Notes: generated by a model not told the origin, from the letters alone. 64,000 nt of DNA from Rhodopseudomonas palustris (GCF_003591005.1 NZ_QYYD01000008.1:1-64000); one strand, 5' to 3'; positions 34,367 through 44,617 are shown, numbered from the stretch's first letter. Numbers and translations are program-made.

Positions 34367-35218
34367 CTAACCGGCCGACGGAGCGGCCGGCGGCTCGTCG
34401 GGCAGCGTCTTCTCCGGCTTGACGTTGGCGGCGTCGACCGCGCGCTTCGCCAGCACACCGATCAGATGTGCGCGATACTCGGCGCTGCCGTGTAGATCGC
34501 TGTTGAGATTGTCGTGCGGCACATGAATGCCGTCGAGCACTTTCGAACTGAAGCGCGCCTTCAGCGCTTCCTCGAACGCCGGCACCCGGAATACGCCTTC
34601 AGACCCCGCGCCCGTCACCGCCACGGCGACATCCGACGGACGCCGCGCCACGAACACGCCGACCAGCGCGTAGCGCGAGGCCTGGTTGCGGAATTTGACG
34701 TAAGCCGCCTTCTTCGGCAGCGGAAACTGCACCTTGACGATGATCTCGTCCGGCTCAAGCGCGGTGGTGAACAGGCCCTGGAAGAACTCCTCCGGCTTCA
34801 GCTTGCGCTTGTTGGTGACGATGGTGGCGCCGAGCGCCATCACGGCCGCCGGATAGTCCGCGGTCGGATCGTTGTTGGCGAGCGAGCCGCCGATCGTGCC
34901 CTTGTGGCGCACCGCCGGGTCGCCGATCAGCGACGCCAACTCGGCCAGCGCCGGGATCGCCTCACCGACGATCGGCGAATTGGCGACTTCGGCGTGCTTG
35001 GCGGTGGCGCCGATCACCAGCGAGCGGCCTTTCATCTCGATGCCGCCCAGGCCTTCGACATGCGACAGGTCGACCAGATGCGGCGGCGCCGCGAGGCGCT
35101 GCTTCATCACCGGCAACAGCGTGTGACCGCCGGCGATCAGCTTGGCGTCCTCGTTCTTGATCAGCAGGTTCGCGGCCTGACGAACGGTCCCGGGACGGTG
35201 ATATTTGAATTCGTACAT
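34367..35218 (-). CDS. coxM: CoxM-like FAD-binding subunit of a molybdenum hydroxylase
   Basis: 283 residues, normal length. Both FAD-binding motifs of the CO dehydrogenase medium subunit are present: AGGHTLLPVMK (about 29-39) and the TIGGSLANNDPTADYP segment (about 108-123). It takes electrons from the two iron-sulphur centres of the small subunit. Placed 55 bases after coxS. In related clusters a large molybdenum subunit gene lies next to these; none is here. Confidence 0.92.
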   Translation of the reverse strand: MYEFKYHRPGTVRQAANLLIKNEDAKLIAGGHTLLPVMKQRLAAPPHLVDLSHVEGLGGIEMKGRSLVIGATAKHAEVANSPIVGEAIPALAELASLIGDPAVRHKGTIGGSLANNDPTADYPAAVMALGATIVTNKRKLKPEEFFQGLFTTALEPDEIIVKVQFPLPKKAAYVKFRNQASRYALVGVFVARRPSDVAVAVTGAGSEGVFRVPAFEEALKARFSSKVLDGIHVPHDNLNSDLHGSAEYRAHLIGVLAKRAVDAANVKPEKTLPDEPPAAPSAG

Positions 35219-35273
35219 CGAGCTTTCCTAGCTTCCTCGACCCTGGCCAGAAGCAGTAACTATGTGGGCGCGA

Positions 35274-35759
<486 letters not shown>

Positions 35760-35952
35760 CGGCCCTCTCGTTGCTTGCGCACCACCGCATTGCACGGCAG
35801 CCACTACGCGCTTTAGTTGTGTTTCTTGAAGATATCTTAGGGGGACCGGCCCGGATCGGCAACCTCGGATCGGAATGCCGGCTGCCGATCCGGCGTGCAC
35901 AACAGCAGCATGATAACGACCACGTGATCAGTTCGGCAGTCGCCTGGCGCGC

Positions 35953-36417
35953 TCAGGCCGCCGCGTTGCCGTTCTGCACCGCCTTGGAAAAGTTGGCGAA
36001 GAATTCGTCGGCGAGCTTCTTGGCTGAGCCGTTGATCAGCCGCTGGCCCAGCTGCGCCAGCTTGCCGCCGATATGCGCCTCGACATCGTAGGACAGCAGC
36101 GTGCCGCCGTCCTTCTCGCTGAGCGCAACCGTCGCACCCCCCTTGGCAAAGCCGGCGACGCCGCCCTCGCCTTCGCCGGTGATCTTGTAGCCGTTCGGCG
36201 GATCGAGATCGCTCAGCGTGACGCGGCCCTTGAAGCGCGCCGACACCGGCCCGACCTTCAACTTGGCGACGGCGCGAAAACCCTCCTGGTCCTCGGTTTT
36301 CTCCAGCTCTTCACAGCCGGGGATGCACTGCTTCAGGACTTCAGGATCGTTGAGTTTGGTCCACACCAGATCTTTCGGCGCGTCCAGCTGGACTTCGCCG
36401 TTCATCGTCATGGCCAT
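35953..36417 (-). CDS. coxG: CoxG-like SRPBCC domain protein
   Basis: 154 residues of the START/Bet v1 fold typical of CoxG: MNGEVQLDAPKDLVWTKLNDPEVLKQCIPGCEEL, VGPVSARFKGRV, and a C-terminal helix. CoxG helps anchor CO dehydrogenase to the membrane in Oligotropha; here the last helix is not strongly hydrophobic, so that role is uncertain. GGAGGGACGATCC precedes ATG 36417. It is the first gene of the cox-type cluster, 193 bases upstream of coxS. Confidence 0.88.
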   Translation of the reverse strand: MAMTMNGEVQLDAPKDLVWTKLNDPEVLKQCIPGCEELEKTEDQEGFRAVAKLKVGPVSARFKGRVTLSDLDPPNGYKITGEGEGGVAGFAKGGATVALSEKDGGTLLSYDVEAHIGGKLAQLGQRLINGSAKKLADEFFANFSKAVQNGNAAA

Positions 36418-36585
36418 GGATCGTCCCTCCCGGATCAGTGAATTTGCCTGGCGGCGGCATTGCCTTACAACTAAAGCACGCTCGCCGGCAAAGCAAAAGG
36501 CAGCGCAGCCCTCCGAGTCCTGTCGGGTCGCGCATAGAAGCTTTGCGCATTGCGATATAGATCGCCGGTGCGCGAGCTGACGATG

Positions 36586-37104
36586 TCAGGCAGCGCGGGA
36601 GTAATTCGTGATCGGCGCGGACTCCGCCGACTGGGCAGCCGGAACGGCCACGACCGCCGGCTTCTCCATCAGCATCACGATGCCGGTGCCGAGCAGCAGC
36701 AGCAGCTCGGTGGCGTGCAGACGCATCGCCTCCATCTCGCCGGCCTGCGAGGCCATCAGCATGCTGGCGAAGCTGATGACGCTGCCGAGGGACAGCGCGA
36801 TCGCCAGCGCCTCGTCGCAGCCGCCGGATTTGCGAATCGCCGGGCGAGTCAGCAGCGCCAGGAAGACGACGAAGAATGCCGCCACCGTCACCTTGGCAAG
36901 CGCCAGCAGCCACGCCGCTCGCACGGCGCCGATCGCAGCCAGATGAAAATAATCACTGAGGAAGATGGCCACCGAGATGTTCGGCCGCTCGTAGAAGGCG
37001 TGAATCGGCGACACCATGATCCGATAGGCGATAAGCAGCCAGGTCGGGATGAAATAGGCGGCGATCAACACGCCGTTCGCCGAGCTCATCCGCCAATTCG
37101 CCAT
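36586..37104 (-). CDS. Hypothetical membrane protein with four helices
   Basis: 172 residues with four hydrophobic segments (VLIAAYFIPTWLLIAY, LLALAKVTVAAFFVVFLALL, IALSLGSVISFASMLMA, TELLLLLGTGIVMLM). ATG 37104 has GGGAAGC upstream; a TTG six codons earlier is possible. I do not recognise the family. Its promoter region carries two TTAA-N6-TTAA pairs (37156-37215). Confidence 0.7.
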   Translation of the reverse strand: MANWRMSSANGVLIAAYFIPTWLLIAYRIMVSPIHAFYERPNISVAIFLSDYFHLAAIGAVRAAWLLALAKVTVAAFFVVFLALLTRPAIRKSGGCDEALAIALSLGSVISFASMLMASQAGEMEAMRLHATELLLLLGTGIVMLMEKPAVVAVPAAQSAESAPITNYSRAA

Positions 37105-37155
37105 CGCCGTGCTTCCCGCCAAAGCCGCTTCCGTTCTGGATGCGGACCCGAAGAG

Positions 37156-37217
37156 TTAATCGCGGTTAACGATAGGCCACAATGGAAAGACTTTGTTAAC
37201 CTTAACGGCGATTAACC
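37156..37217. promoter_or_regulatory. Clustered TTAA-N6-TTAA motifs
   Basis: TTAA at 37156 and 37166, and again at 37202 and 37212, each pair spaced by six bases, with a further TTAA at 37196. The A+T-rich patch stands out in this GC-rich sequence and lies 50-110 bases upstream of the membrane-protein gene. CtrA sites are TTAA-N7-TTAA, so the spacing is off by one. Confidence 0.35.
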
Positions 37218-37293
37218 TTGGGGATGGGTGCAACGATTGGCGAGTTGACCGGCTTAGGCACGAAAGTTGCGTTGAGCCGACCGGCAAAAGAAA

Positions 37294-37313
37294 ATCCCGC
37301 CTTCCGGCGGGAT
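37294..37313 (-). terminator. Rho-independent terminator
   Basis: ATCCCGCC, loop, GGCGGGAT: 8-bp stem, followed on the minus strand by TTTTCTTTT. It ends the small gene at 37348-37497. Confidence 0.85.
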
Positions 37314-37347
37314 CCTCTCGACTCCTGGAGAAGTCTGTCAGGTGAGG

Positions 37348-37497
37348 CTATCGATCGCGCTGGCCGTGCTGGCCCTGCTGCGGATTACCCTGTCGGCCCG
37401 GATCCTGTTGCTGCTGACCCGGTTTCGCCCCGCCGCCCTGCTGCTGCTGACCGGGCTTCTGGCTGGGGGTCGGATTGGCTTGGTTCTGATTCGACAT
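37348..37497 (-). CDS. Small Gln/Gly/Pro-rich disordered protein
   Basis: 49 residues (MSNQNQANPTPSQKPGQQQQ at the start, then Gly-Gly, Lys-Pro-Gly and Gln blocks, ending GQHGQRDR). No hydrophobic core, so it should be unfolded. The evidence that it is real: an AAGGAGACAGCAA ribosome site before ATG 37497 and a terminator 35 bases after the stop. No family is recognised. Confidence 0.65.
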   Translation of the reverse strand: MSNQNQANPTPSQKPGQQQQGGGAKPGQQQQDPGRQGNPQQGQHGQRDR

Positions 37498-37832
37498 TTG
37501 CTGTCTCCTTCGGCTGTTTGGATCAGCCGCTGGAATAACGCCGTGCCTTGACGACGGGTTGCGGGAACAAGCTTGCCGCGCCGTGATCATTGAGGGGCAA
37601 TTGCGCGGCAAGTCGGTGATGCCGGAACCAGGCGCCCCCGGATCGTCCACAGGGCAAAAGGTCGAAAGGGTTCGGCTGTTGCCGTAAACGCTTCGCACTG
37701 TTACAAAATCTGAAAGCGACGCGACGTTCTGGCTGCCGGAGCCTCGCCGCATCGCGCCCGGCGCGGCGGATGATCCTGGCTGCCGGGTCGTGTTGCAGGA
37801 CTCGATCTCTTGGAATTAGGCCACGGCAGCGC
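37498..37832. other. Divergent intergenic region between the small Gln-rich gene and livH
   Basis: 335 bases with no supported gene. It must hold the promoters of the small Gln-rich gene (leftward) and of the liv operon (rightward). I see no clear operator or long hairpin. Confidence 0.5.
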
Positions 37833-38750
37833 ATGGACTACTTCGCCCAGCAGCTCATCAACGGCCTCGTGCTCGGCTCCATCTATGGTCTGATCGCGAT
37901 CGGCTACACGATGGTCTACGGCATCGTCGGCATGATCAATTTCGCCCATGGCGACATCTTCATGATCGGCGGTTTCATCGCACTGATCAGCTTCCTGATC
38001 CTGGTGTCGTTCGGGCTCACCTTCGTGCCGCTGATCCTGCTGGTGGTGCTGCTGGTGTCGATGGCCATCACCGCGCTGTACGGCTGGACGGTCGAGCGCA
38101 TCGCCTACCGGCCGCTGCGTCACTCGTTCCGCCTCGCCCCGATGCTGTCGGCGATCGGCATGTCGTTCGTGCTGATGAACTTCGCCCAGGTGTCGCAGGG
38201 CGCCCGCGTCAAGCCGGTGCCGCCGATCATCACCGGCGGTTACACGCTGCACGAGAGCGCCGACGGCTTCGTCGTGCGGCTGTCCAACGTGCAGATCGTC
38301 GTGGTGATCACCACCATCGTACTGCTGGCGATCTTCACCTGGCTGGTGTCGCGGACCCGGCTCGGCCGCGACATGCGCGCCTGCGAGCAGGACCAGACCA
38401 TGGCGTCGCTCCTCGGCGTCGACGTCGACCGCACCATCTCGATGACCTTCGTGATCGGTGCCGCGCTCGCCGCCGTCGCCGGCATGATGTATCTGCTGTA
38501 TTACGGCCTGGTCGACTTCTTCATGGGCTTCGTCGCGGGCATCAAGGCGTTCACCGCCGCCGTGCTCGGCGGCATCGGCTCGCTCCCCGGCGCGATGCTC
38601 GGCGGCCTCCTGATCGGCCTGATCGAAACGATGTGGTCGGCGTATTTCTCGGTCGAGTACAAGGACGTCGCGGCGTTCTCGATCCTGATCGTCGTGCTGA
38701 TCTTCATGCCGACCGGCCTGCTCGGCCGCCCCGAAGTCGAAAAAGTCTGA
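37833..38750 (+). CDS. livH: Branched-chain amino acid ABC transporter permease LivH
   Basis: 305 residues, about eight membrane helices, of the LivH type: N-terminal QQLINGLVLGSIYGLIAIGYTMVYGIVGMINFAHGD, and the permease EAA-like loop around TRLGRDMRACEQDQTMASLLGVD. First gene of livH-M-G-F and a binding protein. ATG 37833 is chosen by family alignment. Takes up branched-chain or other amino acids or aromatic acids; such systems are numerous in this genus and the substrate cannot be fixed from the permease. Confidence 0.92.
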   Translation: MDYFAQQLINGLVLGSIYGLIAIGYTMVYGIVGMINFAHGDIFMIGGFIALISFLILVSFGLTFVPLILLVVLLVSMAITALYGWTVERIAYRPLRHSFRLAPMLSAIGMSFVLMNFAQVSQGARVKPVPPIITGGYTLHESADGFVVRLSNVQIVVVITTIVLLAIFTWLVSRTRLGRDMRACEQDQTMASLLGVDVDRTISMTFVIGAALAAVAGMMYLLYYGLVDFFMGFVAGIKAFTAAVLGGIGSLPGAMLGGLLIGLIETMWSAYFSVEYKDVAAFSILIVVLIFMPTGLLGRPEVEKV

Positions 38751-38761
38751 GCGGCATCGAC

Positions 38762-40087
38762 GTGGCCAAACTCGCGCACGCCGTAGCCGCCCCTGCCGCC
38801 GCCAAAACGGGCGCGGGATTCATCCTGAAGAAAGCCCTGATCAGCGCCCTTGTGGCGCTGGTTTTGTTTTCGCTGATGATCGGCGTGCGGACCGAAGCCG
38901 GTCCCGAAGGCGGGCTGATCTACTGGACGCGGTTCGGCGACCTCGCCGGCATGGTCGCGGCGGTATTCGTCGGCTCGATCGTGGTCGAATTGCTGCGGCG
39001 TTGGTGGGGACCTGTCGACACGCCGAGGCTGCCGGACAGCGCTCGCAAGACGCTCGGTCTCGCCGGCCGCGTCGTCGCCCCCGCGCTGCTGATCTTCACG
39101 GTGCTGGTGCCGGTGATCTTCTACGATCAGCGCTACATTCTCGACCTCGGCATCCTCGTGCTCACTTACGTGATGCTCGGCTGGGGCCTCAACATCGTGG
39201 TCGGCCTCGCCGGCCTTTTGGACCTCGGCTACGTCGCGTTCTATGCGGTCGGCGCCTATTCCTACGCGCTGCTCGCGACCAATTTCGACCTTTCGTTCTG
39301 GGTCTGCCTGCCGCTTGCCGGCATCCTGGCGGCGTTCTGGGGCGTGCTGCTCGGCTTTCCGGTGCTGCGGCTGCGCGGCGACTATCTCGCCATCGTCACG
39401 CTGGCCTTCGGCGAGATCATCCGCCTGGTCATCATCAACTGGCAAAGCCTCACCGGCGGCCCGAACGGCATCAGCGGCATTCCGCGGCCAACTGTTTTCG
39501 GTATTCCGCTGACGCCGGGCGAAAACGGCCTCGCGGCGGTGCTGGGAATTCCGTTCTCGCCGTCGCAGCGTCTGGTGTTCCTGTTCTATCTGATCCTGGC
39601 ACTGGCGCTGATCACCAACTGGGCCACGATCCGGCTGCGCCGGCTGCCGATCGGTCGCGCCTGGGAAGCGCTGCGCGAGGACGAGGTCGCCTGCCGGGCG
39701 CTCGGCATCAACACCACCACCACCAAGCTCACCGCCTTCGCCACCGGCGCAATGTTCGGCGGCTTCGCCGGTGCGTTCTTCGCCACGCGGCAGGGCTTCA
39801 TCTCGCCGGAATCCTTCACCTTCCAGGAATCGGCGCTGGTGCTGGCGATCGTCGTGCTCGGCGGTATGGGCTCGCAGCTCGGCGTCGCGCTGGCGGCGCT
39901 GACGCTGATCGGCGGGTTTGAATTGTTCCGCGGCCTCGATCAGTTCCGCATGCTGGTGTTCGGCCTGTCGATGGTGTTCCTGATGGTATGGCGGCCGCGC
40001 GGCCTGATCGGCCATCGCGCCCCGACCGTGTATCTCGAGCGCAAGCAGGCAATCTCGTCCGACCTCGTCAAGGAGGGCCACGGATGA
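38762..40087 (+). CDS. livM: Branched-chain amino acid ABC transporter permease LivM
   Basis: 441 residues from GTG 38762, 11 bases after the livH stop. LivM landmarks: GILVLTYVMLGWGLNIVVGLAGLLDLGYVAFYAVGAY and the cytoplasmic loop IGRAWEALREDEVACRALGINTTTTKL. A 100-residue N-terminal extension with two or three extra hydrophobic segments precedes the conserved core, as in many alphaproteobacterial LivM proteins. The start is uncertain because the ribosome site is weak. Its stop overlaps the livG start (ATGA). Confidence 0.9.
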   Translation: MAKLAHAVAAPAAAKTGAGFILKKALISALVALVLFSLMIGVRTEAGPEGGLIYWTRFGDLAGMVAAVFVGSIVVELLRRWWGPVDTPRLPDSARKTLGLAGRVVAPALLIFTVLVPVIFYDQRYILDLGILVLTYVMLGWGLNIVVGLAGLLDLGYVAFYAVGAYSYALLATNFDLSFWVCLPLAGILAAFWGVLLGFPVLRLRGDYLAIVTLAFGEIIRLVIINWQSLTGGPNGISGIPRPTVFGIPLTPGENGLAAVLGIPFSPSQRLVFLFYLILALALITNWATIRLRRLPIGRAWEALREDEVACRALGINTTTTKLTAFATGAMFGGFAGAFFATRQGFISPESFTFQESALVLAIVVLGGMGSQLGVALAALTLIGGFELFRGLDQFRMLVFGLSMVFLMVWRPRGLIGHRAPTVYLERKQAISSDLVKEGHG

Positions 40088-40920
40088 GCGCGGACCGAGA
40101 CATTCTCCGCGTCGAGGGCCTGACCATGCGGTTCGGCGGCATCATCGCCGTCAACGAGCTGTCGTTCGCCGCCGAGCGCGGCCAGATCACCGCGCTGATC
40201 GGCCCGAACGGCGCCGGCAAGACGACCGTGTTCAACTGCATCACCGGCTTCTACAAGCCGAGCGCCGGCGCGATCAGTTTGACGCATCAAGACCGCGCCA
40301 CGCACCGGCTCGACAAGCTCAACGACTTCCGCATCACCAAGATCGCCAAGGTGGCGCGGACCTTCCAGAATATCCGGCTGTTCCCCGGCATGACCGCGCT
40401 GGAAAACCTGATGGTGGCGCAGCACAACGCGCTGCTGCGCGCCTCCGGCTTCACGCTGCTCGGCCTATTCGGCACACCGTCGTGGCGCGCCGCGGAGCAA
40501 CAGGCGATCGATCGCGCGACGTACTGGCTCGACCAGATCGGTCTGCGCGAGCGCGCCGATGATGCGGCCGGCAATCTGCCTTATGGCGATCAGCGCCGGC
40601 TGGAAATCGCGCGGGCGATGTGCACCGAGCCGGTGCTGCTGTGCCTGGACGAACCGGCCGCCGGCCTCAATGCGCGCGAGAGCGCCGAACTCAGCGACCT
40701 GCTGCGGAAGATCCGCGGCGACGGCACATCGATCCTGCTGATCGAGCACGACATGAGCGTCGTGATGGAAATCTCCGACGCCGTCGTCGTGCTCGACTAC
40801 GGCGTCAAGATCGCGGGCGGCACCCCCGCCGAGATCCGCGACGACCAGCGCGTCATCGCCGCTTATCTCGGCGTCGAGGATGAGGAAGTCGAAGCCGTCG
40901 AGCAGGAGCTCGGGCTGTGA
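40084..40920 (+). CDS. livG: Branched-chain amino acid ABC transporter ATPase LivG
   Basis: 278 residues. Walker A GPNGAGKTT (about 42-50), Q-loop ARTFQNIRLFPGMTALENLMVAQH, signature LPYGDQRRLEIARAM (a normal LivG variant), Walker B LLCLDEPAAGLN, H-loop IEHDMSVVM. Translationally coupled to livM. Confidence 0.94.
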   Translation: MSADRDILRVEGLTMRFGGIIAVNELSFAAERGQITALIGPNGAGKTTVFNCITGFYKPSAGAISLTHQDRATHRLDKLNDFRITKIAKVARTFQNIRLFPGMTALENLMVAQHNALLRASGFTLLGLFGTPSWRAAEQQAIDRATYWLDQIGLRERADDAAGNLPYGDQRRLEIARAMCTEPVLLCLDEPAAGLNARESAELSDLLRKIRGDGTSILLIEHDMSVVMEISDAVVVLDYGVKIAGGTPAEIRDDQRVIAAYLGVEDEEVEAVEQELGL

Positions 40921-40940
40921 GGCGGCTGCTACACATTACG

Positions 40941-41032
40941 CCGTCATGCCCGGCCTTGTGCCGGGCATCCACGCCTTCGCTGCGCCGCGCCGAGAAAGGC
41001 GTGGATGGCCGGGACAAGCCCGGCCATGACGG
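40941..41032. repeat. Palindromic repeat, family C (between livG and livF)
   Basis: GTCATGCCCGGCCTTGTGCC...CATCCACGCCTT on one side and AAGGCGTGGATGGCCGGGAC...GGCCATGAC on the other form a roughly 35-bp imperfect stem. Further copies are at 43098-43188 and 55309-55399. It lies inside the liv operon. Confidence 0.85.
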
Positions 41033-41056
41033 AAGTAAGCGTGGAGAGGTTCGGCA

Positions 41057-41803
<747 letters not shown>

Positions 41804-41967
41804 TGCAAAGCGTTACCGCCTGCGGCAGAATGTGCCAGCGCAGCGCGGCCGTTGCGGCATTTTGTCGATGACTTGCCATCAAAATCTGCCAACAATGTCG
41901 TGAACGCCGCGCTGCGACCTGGTCGGGCGCGACCGATCAATTGCAGGCTCATCGCAGGGATCACTCC

Positions 41968-43080
41968 ATGAAACTCAAGCTTCTCGGTTTGGCATTCGGC
42001 GCCTCGCTGGCGTTGTCGACGACGGCGTTGGCGCAGGACATTCCGGTCGCGGTCGCCGGTCCGATGACCGGCGGCGAGTCGGCGTTCGGCCGCCAGCTGA
42101 AGAATGGCGCCGATCAGGCGGTCGCCGATCTCAACGCCGCCGGCGGCGTGCTCGGCAAGCAGCTCAAGCTGCAGATCGGTGACGACGGCTGCGATCCCAA
42201 GCAGGCGCGATCGATCGCCGAGAAGATCGCCGGCGACGGCATCCCGTTCGTCGCCGGGCATTTCTGCTCGTCATCGTCGATCCCGGCCTCCGAGGCCTAT
42301 GCGGACGGCAACACGCTGCAGATCACACCGGCCTCGACCAACCCGCTGTTCACCGAGCGCAAGCTGTGGAACGTGCTGCGCGTCTGCGGCCGCGACGATC
42401 AGCAGGGCCTGGTCGCCGCCGACTACATCGCCAAGAACTACAAGGGCAAGAACGTCGCGATCCTCAACGACAAGACCACCTACGGCAAGGGCCTCGCCGA
42501 CGAGACCAAGAAGGCGCTGAACAAGGCCGGCTTCACCGAGAAGATGTTCGAGTCCTACAACAAGGGCGACAAGGACTTTAACTCGATCGTATCACGGCTG
42601 AAGCGCGACAATATCGATCTGGTCTACATCGGCGGCTATCATCAGGAAGCCGGCCTGATCCTGCGCCAGATGCGCGAACAGGGCCTCAAGACCGTGATGA
42701 TGGCCGGCGACGCGATGAACGACAAGGAATTCGCCTCGATCACCGGCCCGCTCGCCGAAGGCACGCTGTTCACCTTCGGCCCCGACCCGCGCAACAAGCC
42801 GACCGCCAAGGCGATCGTCGAGAAGTTCAAGGGCAAGGGCATCGATCCCGAAGGCTACACGCTTTACACCTACGCGGCGTTCCAGGTGTGGTCGCAGGCC
42901 GTCGAGAAGGCCAAGTCGACCGACCCCAAGAAGGTCATCGCCGCCATCAAGGCCGGCGAATGGGACACCGTTCTCGGCAAGCTGTCGTTCGACGCCAAGG
43001 GCGACATCAAGGCGATCGACTACGTCGTCTACAAATGGGACGCCAAGGGCAACTACGCGGAAATCGGCAAGGGGACGTAA
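41968..43080 (+). CDS. Periplasmic branched-chain amino acid (Leu/Ile/Val-type) binding protein
   Basis: 370 residues. Signal peptide (KLKLLGLAFGASLALSTTALAQ, cleavage near residue 22), then a type I periplasmic binding fold with the usual GPMTGGESAFGRQLKNGADQAVADLN start, two Cys pairing across GDDGCDPK and HFCSSSS, and the hinge segment YNKGDKDFNSIVSRLK. Closely resembles LivJ/LivK. GCAGGGATCACTCC precedes ATG 41968. The 164-base gap to livF may carry a separate promoter, as binding proteins are made in excess. Confidence 0.92.
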   Translation: MKLKLLGLAFGASLALSTTALAQDIPVAVAGPMTGGESAFGRQLKNGADQAVADLNAAGGVLGKQLKLQIGDDGCDPKQARSIAEKIAGDGIPFVAGHFCSSSSIPASEAYADGNTLQITPASTNPLFTERKLWNVLRVCGRDDQQGLVAADYIAKNYKGKNVAILNDKTTYGKGLADETKKALNKAGFTEKMFESYNKGDKDFNSIVSRLKRDNIDLVYIGGYHQEAGLILRQMREQGLKTVMMAGDAMNDKEFASITGPLAEGTLFTFGPDPRNKPTAKAIVEKFKGKGIDPEGYTLYTYAAFQVWSQAVEKAKSTDPKKVIAAIKAGEWDTVLGKLSFDAKGDIKAIDYVVYKWDAKGNYAEIGKGT

Positions 43081-43097
43081 GCACCTTCCTCTCGATC

Positions 43098-43188
43098 CGT
43101 CATGCCCGGCCTTGTGCCGGGCATCCACGCCTTGCTGACGAAAATGCAGGAAAGGCGTGGATGGCCGGGACAAGCCCGGCCACGACGA
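43098..43188. repeat. Palindromic repeat, family C (after the liv operon)
   Basis: Same sequence class as 40941-41032, with CATGCCCGGCCTTGTGCC and GGCCGGGACAAGCCCGGCCA arms. Directly after the binding-protein stop codon, where it may act as a transcript end. Confidence 0.85.
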
Positions 43189-43239
43189 GACGAACTACGA
43201 TCTGACAGCCTCATCGGCAGATTGGCCGAACCCTACAGC

Positions 43240-43674
43240 TCAAAGCTTGATCTCGCCCTGATCCTCGCCGTCCCAGTAATGGATGCGCGTCGCGTGGACC
43301 TTGATCAGGACGATGCCGGGCGTGTTGATGCCCTGCTCGAACCAGATATCCAGATCCTTGGTCCAGTGCTTTTCGAACGCCGCTTTGTCGCGGATCAGTT
43401 CGGCCTTGCCTTCGACAGCGATGAAGTTCGGCGGCTTGCCGAGCCAGCCCTTGGCGCCGGCAAAGGACAGCCCGACCTGCGGATCGCGTTTGATGTCGTC
43501 GATCGTGTGAGTGTTTTCGTAGCTGAAGAAGTACGAGTCGCCGTCATAGGCGACCTCGCGGTTGTTGCTCATCGGCCTGGCGGCGATCTGGCCGCCTTCC
43601 GCGCGGGTCGACAGCATCGCGAAATCGATATCGCGCATCTTTTCGGACAGCTCCGACAGGGTCATCTGGCTCAT
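43240..43674 (-). CDS. Pyridoxamine 5'-phosphate oxidase-like FMN-binding (general stress) protein
   Basis: 144 residues of the FMN split-barrel fold (general stress protein 26 type): MSQMTLSELSEKMRDIDFAMLSTRAEGGQIAARPMSNN, then SYFFSYENTHTIDDIKRDPQVGLSF, and FIAVEGKAEL. Members bind flavin or haem; a redox role is likely but undefined. Stands alone. Confidence 0.82.
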   Translation of the reverse strand: MSQMTLSELSEKMRDIDFAMLSTRAEGGQIAARPMSNNREVAYDGDSYFFSYENTHTIDDIKRDPQVGLSFAGAKGWLGKPPNFIAVEGKAELIRDKAAFEKHWTKDLDIWFEQGINTPGIVLIKVHATRIHYWDGEDQGEIKL

Positions 43675-43740
43675 GCGTGGCTCCTTGCTGCAAGCTCACG
43701 CATTGACTCCTGATCACAGCATCTGTTCCGGCCCGCCGAA

Positions 43741-44475
43741 CTATCCAATATTCCCGAGCGCCGGGAACGTATTCAGCAGCCAGATACTCACGTCGCTGAC
43801 GGCGCCGGTCAGAAAGCCGATGCCGGTCAGGATCATCAGCACGCCCATGGCGCGTTCGACCGTGGCGAGGTGCTTCTTCATCCGCGCGAACAGGCTGGAG
43901 AATTGTTCGATCATCAGCGCGGCGAGCAGGAACGGCACGCCGAGGCCGAGCGAATAGATCGCCAACAGGCCCGCGCCCTTGGCCACCGTGGCCTCGGCGG
44001 CGGCGACCGACAGGATCGCCGCGAGGATCGGGCCGATGCACGGCGTCCAGCCGAACGCGAAGGCCAGCCCCATAACATAGGCGCCCCACAGCCCGACCGG
44101 CTTGGGGATCGGCAGCCGGCCCTCGCGCATCAGGATGTTGATCCGGGTCAGGCCGAGGAAATGCAGGCCCATCAGGATGATGACGATGCCGGCGACGATC
44201 GCGAGCTCGCCCGACCAGGCGCGGATCAGCCCGCCGACCAGACTGGCGCTGGCGCCGAGCGCGACGAACACGGTGGAAAATCCCAGCACGAACATCAGCG
44301 CCGAGATCATCACCGCGCGCTTGGAGGTGCGCTCGGATTCATCGGCTGCGACGTGCTCGATGGTCGCGCCGGTCAGATAGATCAGATAGGGCGGCACCAG
44401 CGGCAGCACGCAGGGGGAGAGGAAGCTGACCAGACCGGCGAGCAGCGCCGCGGGGATCGAGACGTCGTGGATCAT
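43741..44475 (-). CDS. ccdA: CcdA-family cytochrome c biogenesis/thiol transfer protein
   Basis: 244 residues, six membrane helices. The two redox Cys are in place: FLSPCVLPLVPPY (helix 1) and FGWTPCIGPILAA (helix 4). CcdA/DsbD-type proteins carry electrons from cytoplasmic thioredoxin to periplasmic thiols for cytochrome c maturation. ATG 44475 gives the canonical N-terminus; an open frame to 44523 is not supported. No other cytochrome maturation gene is adjacent. Confidence 0.9.
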   Translation of the reverse strand: MIHDVSIPAALLAGLVSFLSPCVLPLVPPYLIYLTGATIEHVAADESERTSKRAVMISALMFVLGFSTVFVALGASASLVGGLIRAWSGELAIVAGIVIILMGLHFLGLTRINILMREGRLPIPKPVGLWGAYVMGLAFAFGWTPCIGPILAAILSVAAAEATVAKGAGLLAIYSLGLGVPFLLAALMIEQFSSLFARMKKHLATVERAMGVLMILTGIGFLTGAVSDVSIWLLNTFPALGNIG

Positions 44476-44617
44476 GCGGCTACATGCACCGCCGCGGACG
44501 CGCCGCGCAAGGCGATGCGGCAACGTTCCGCGCCTTGTGATCGCCGCGTGAGCCTTGCTTCGACCAAGTGTTTAGGCCGACAATACCGCCCTCACCTGTC
44601 AGATCCACGAGCCCGCC

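Noticed and set aside
37156-37217. CtrA binding sites
   Set aside because: The spacing is six, not seven bases; kept only as an unexplained motif.
38501-40081. Minus-strand frame opposite livM
   Set aside because: His/Asp/Arg-rich shadow; livM has the expected permease helices and coupling to livG.
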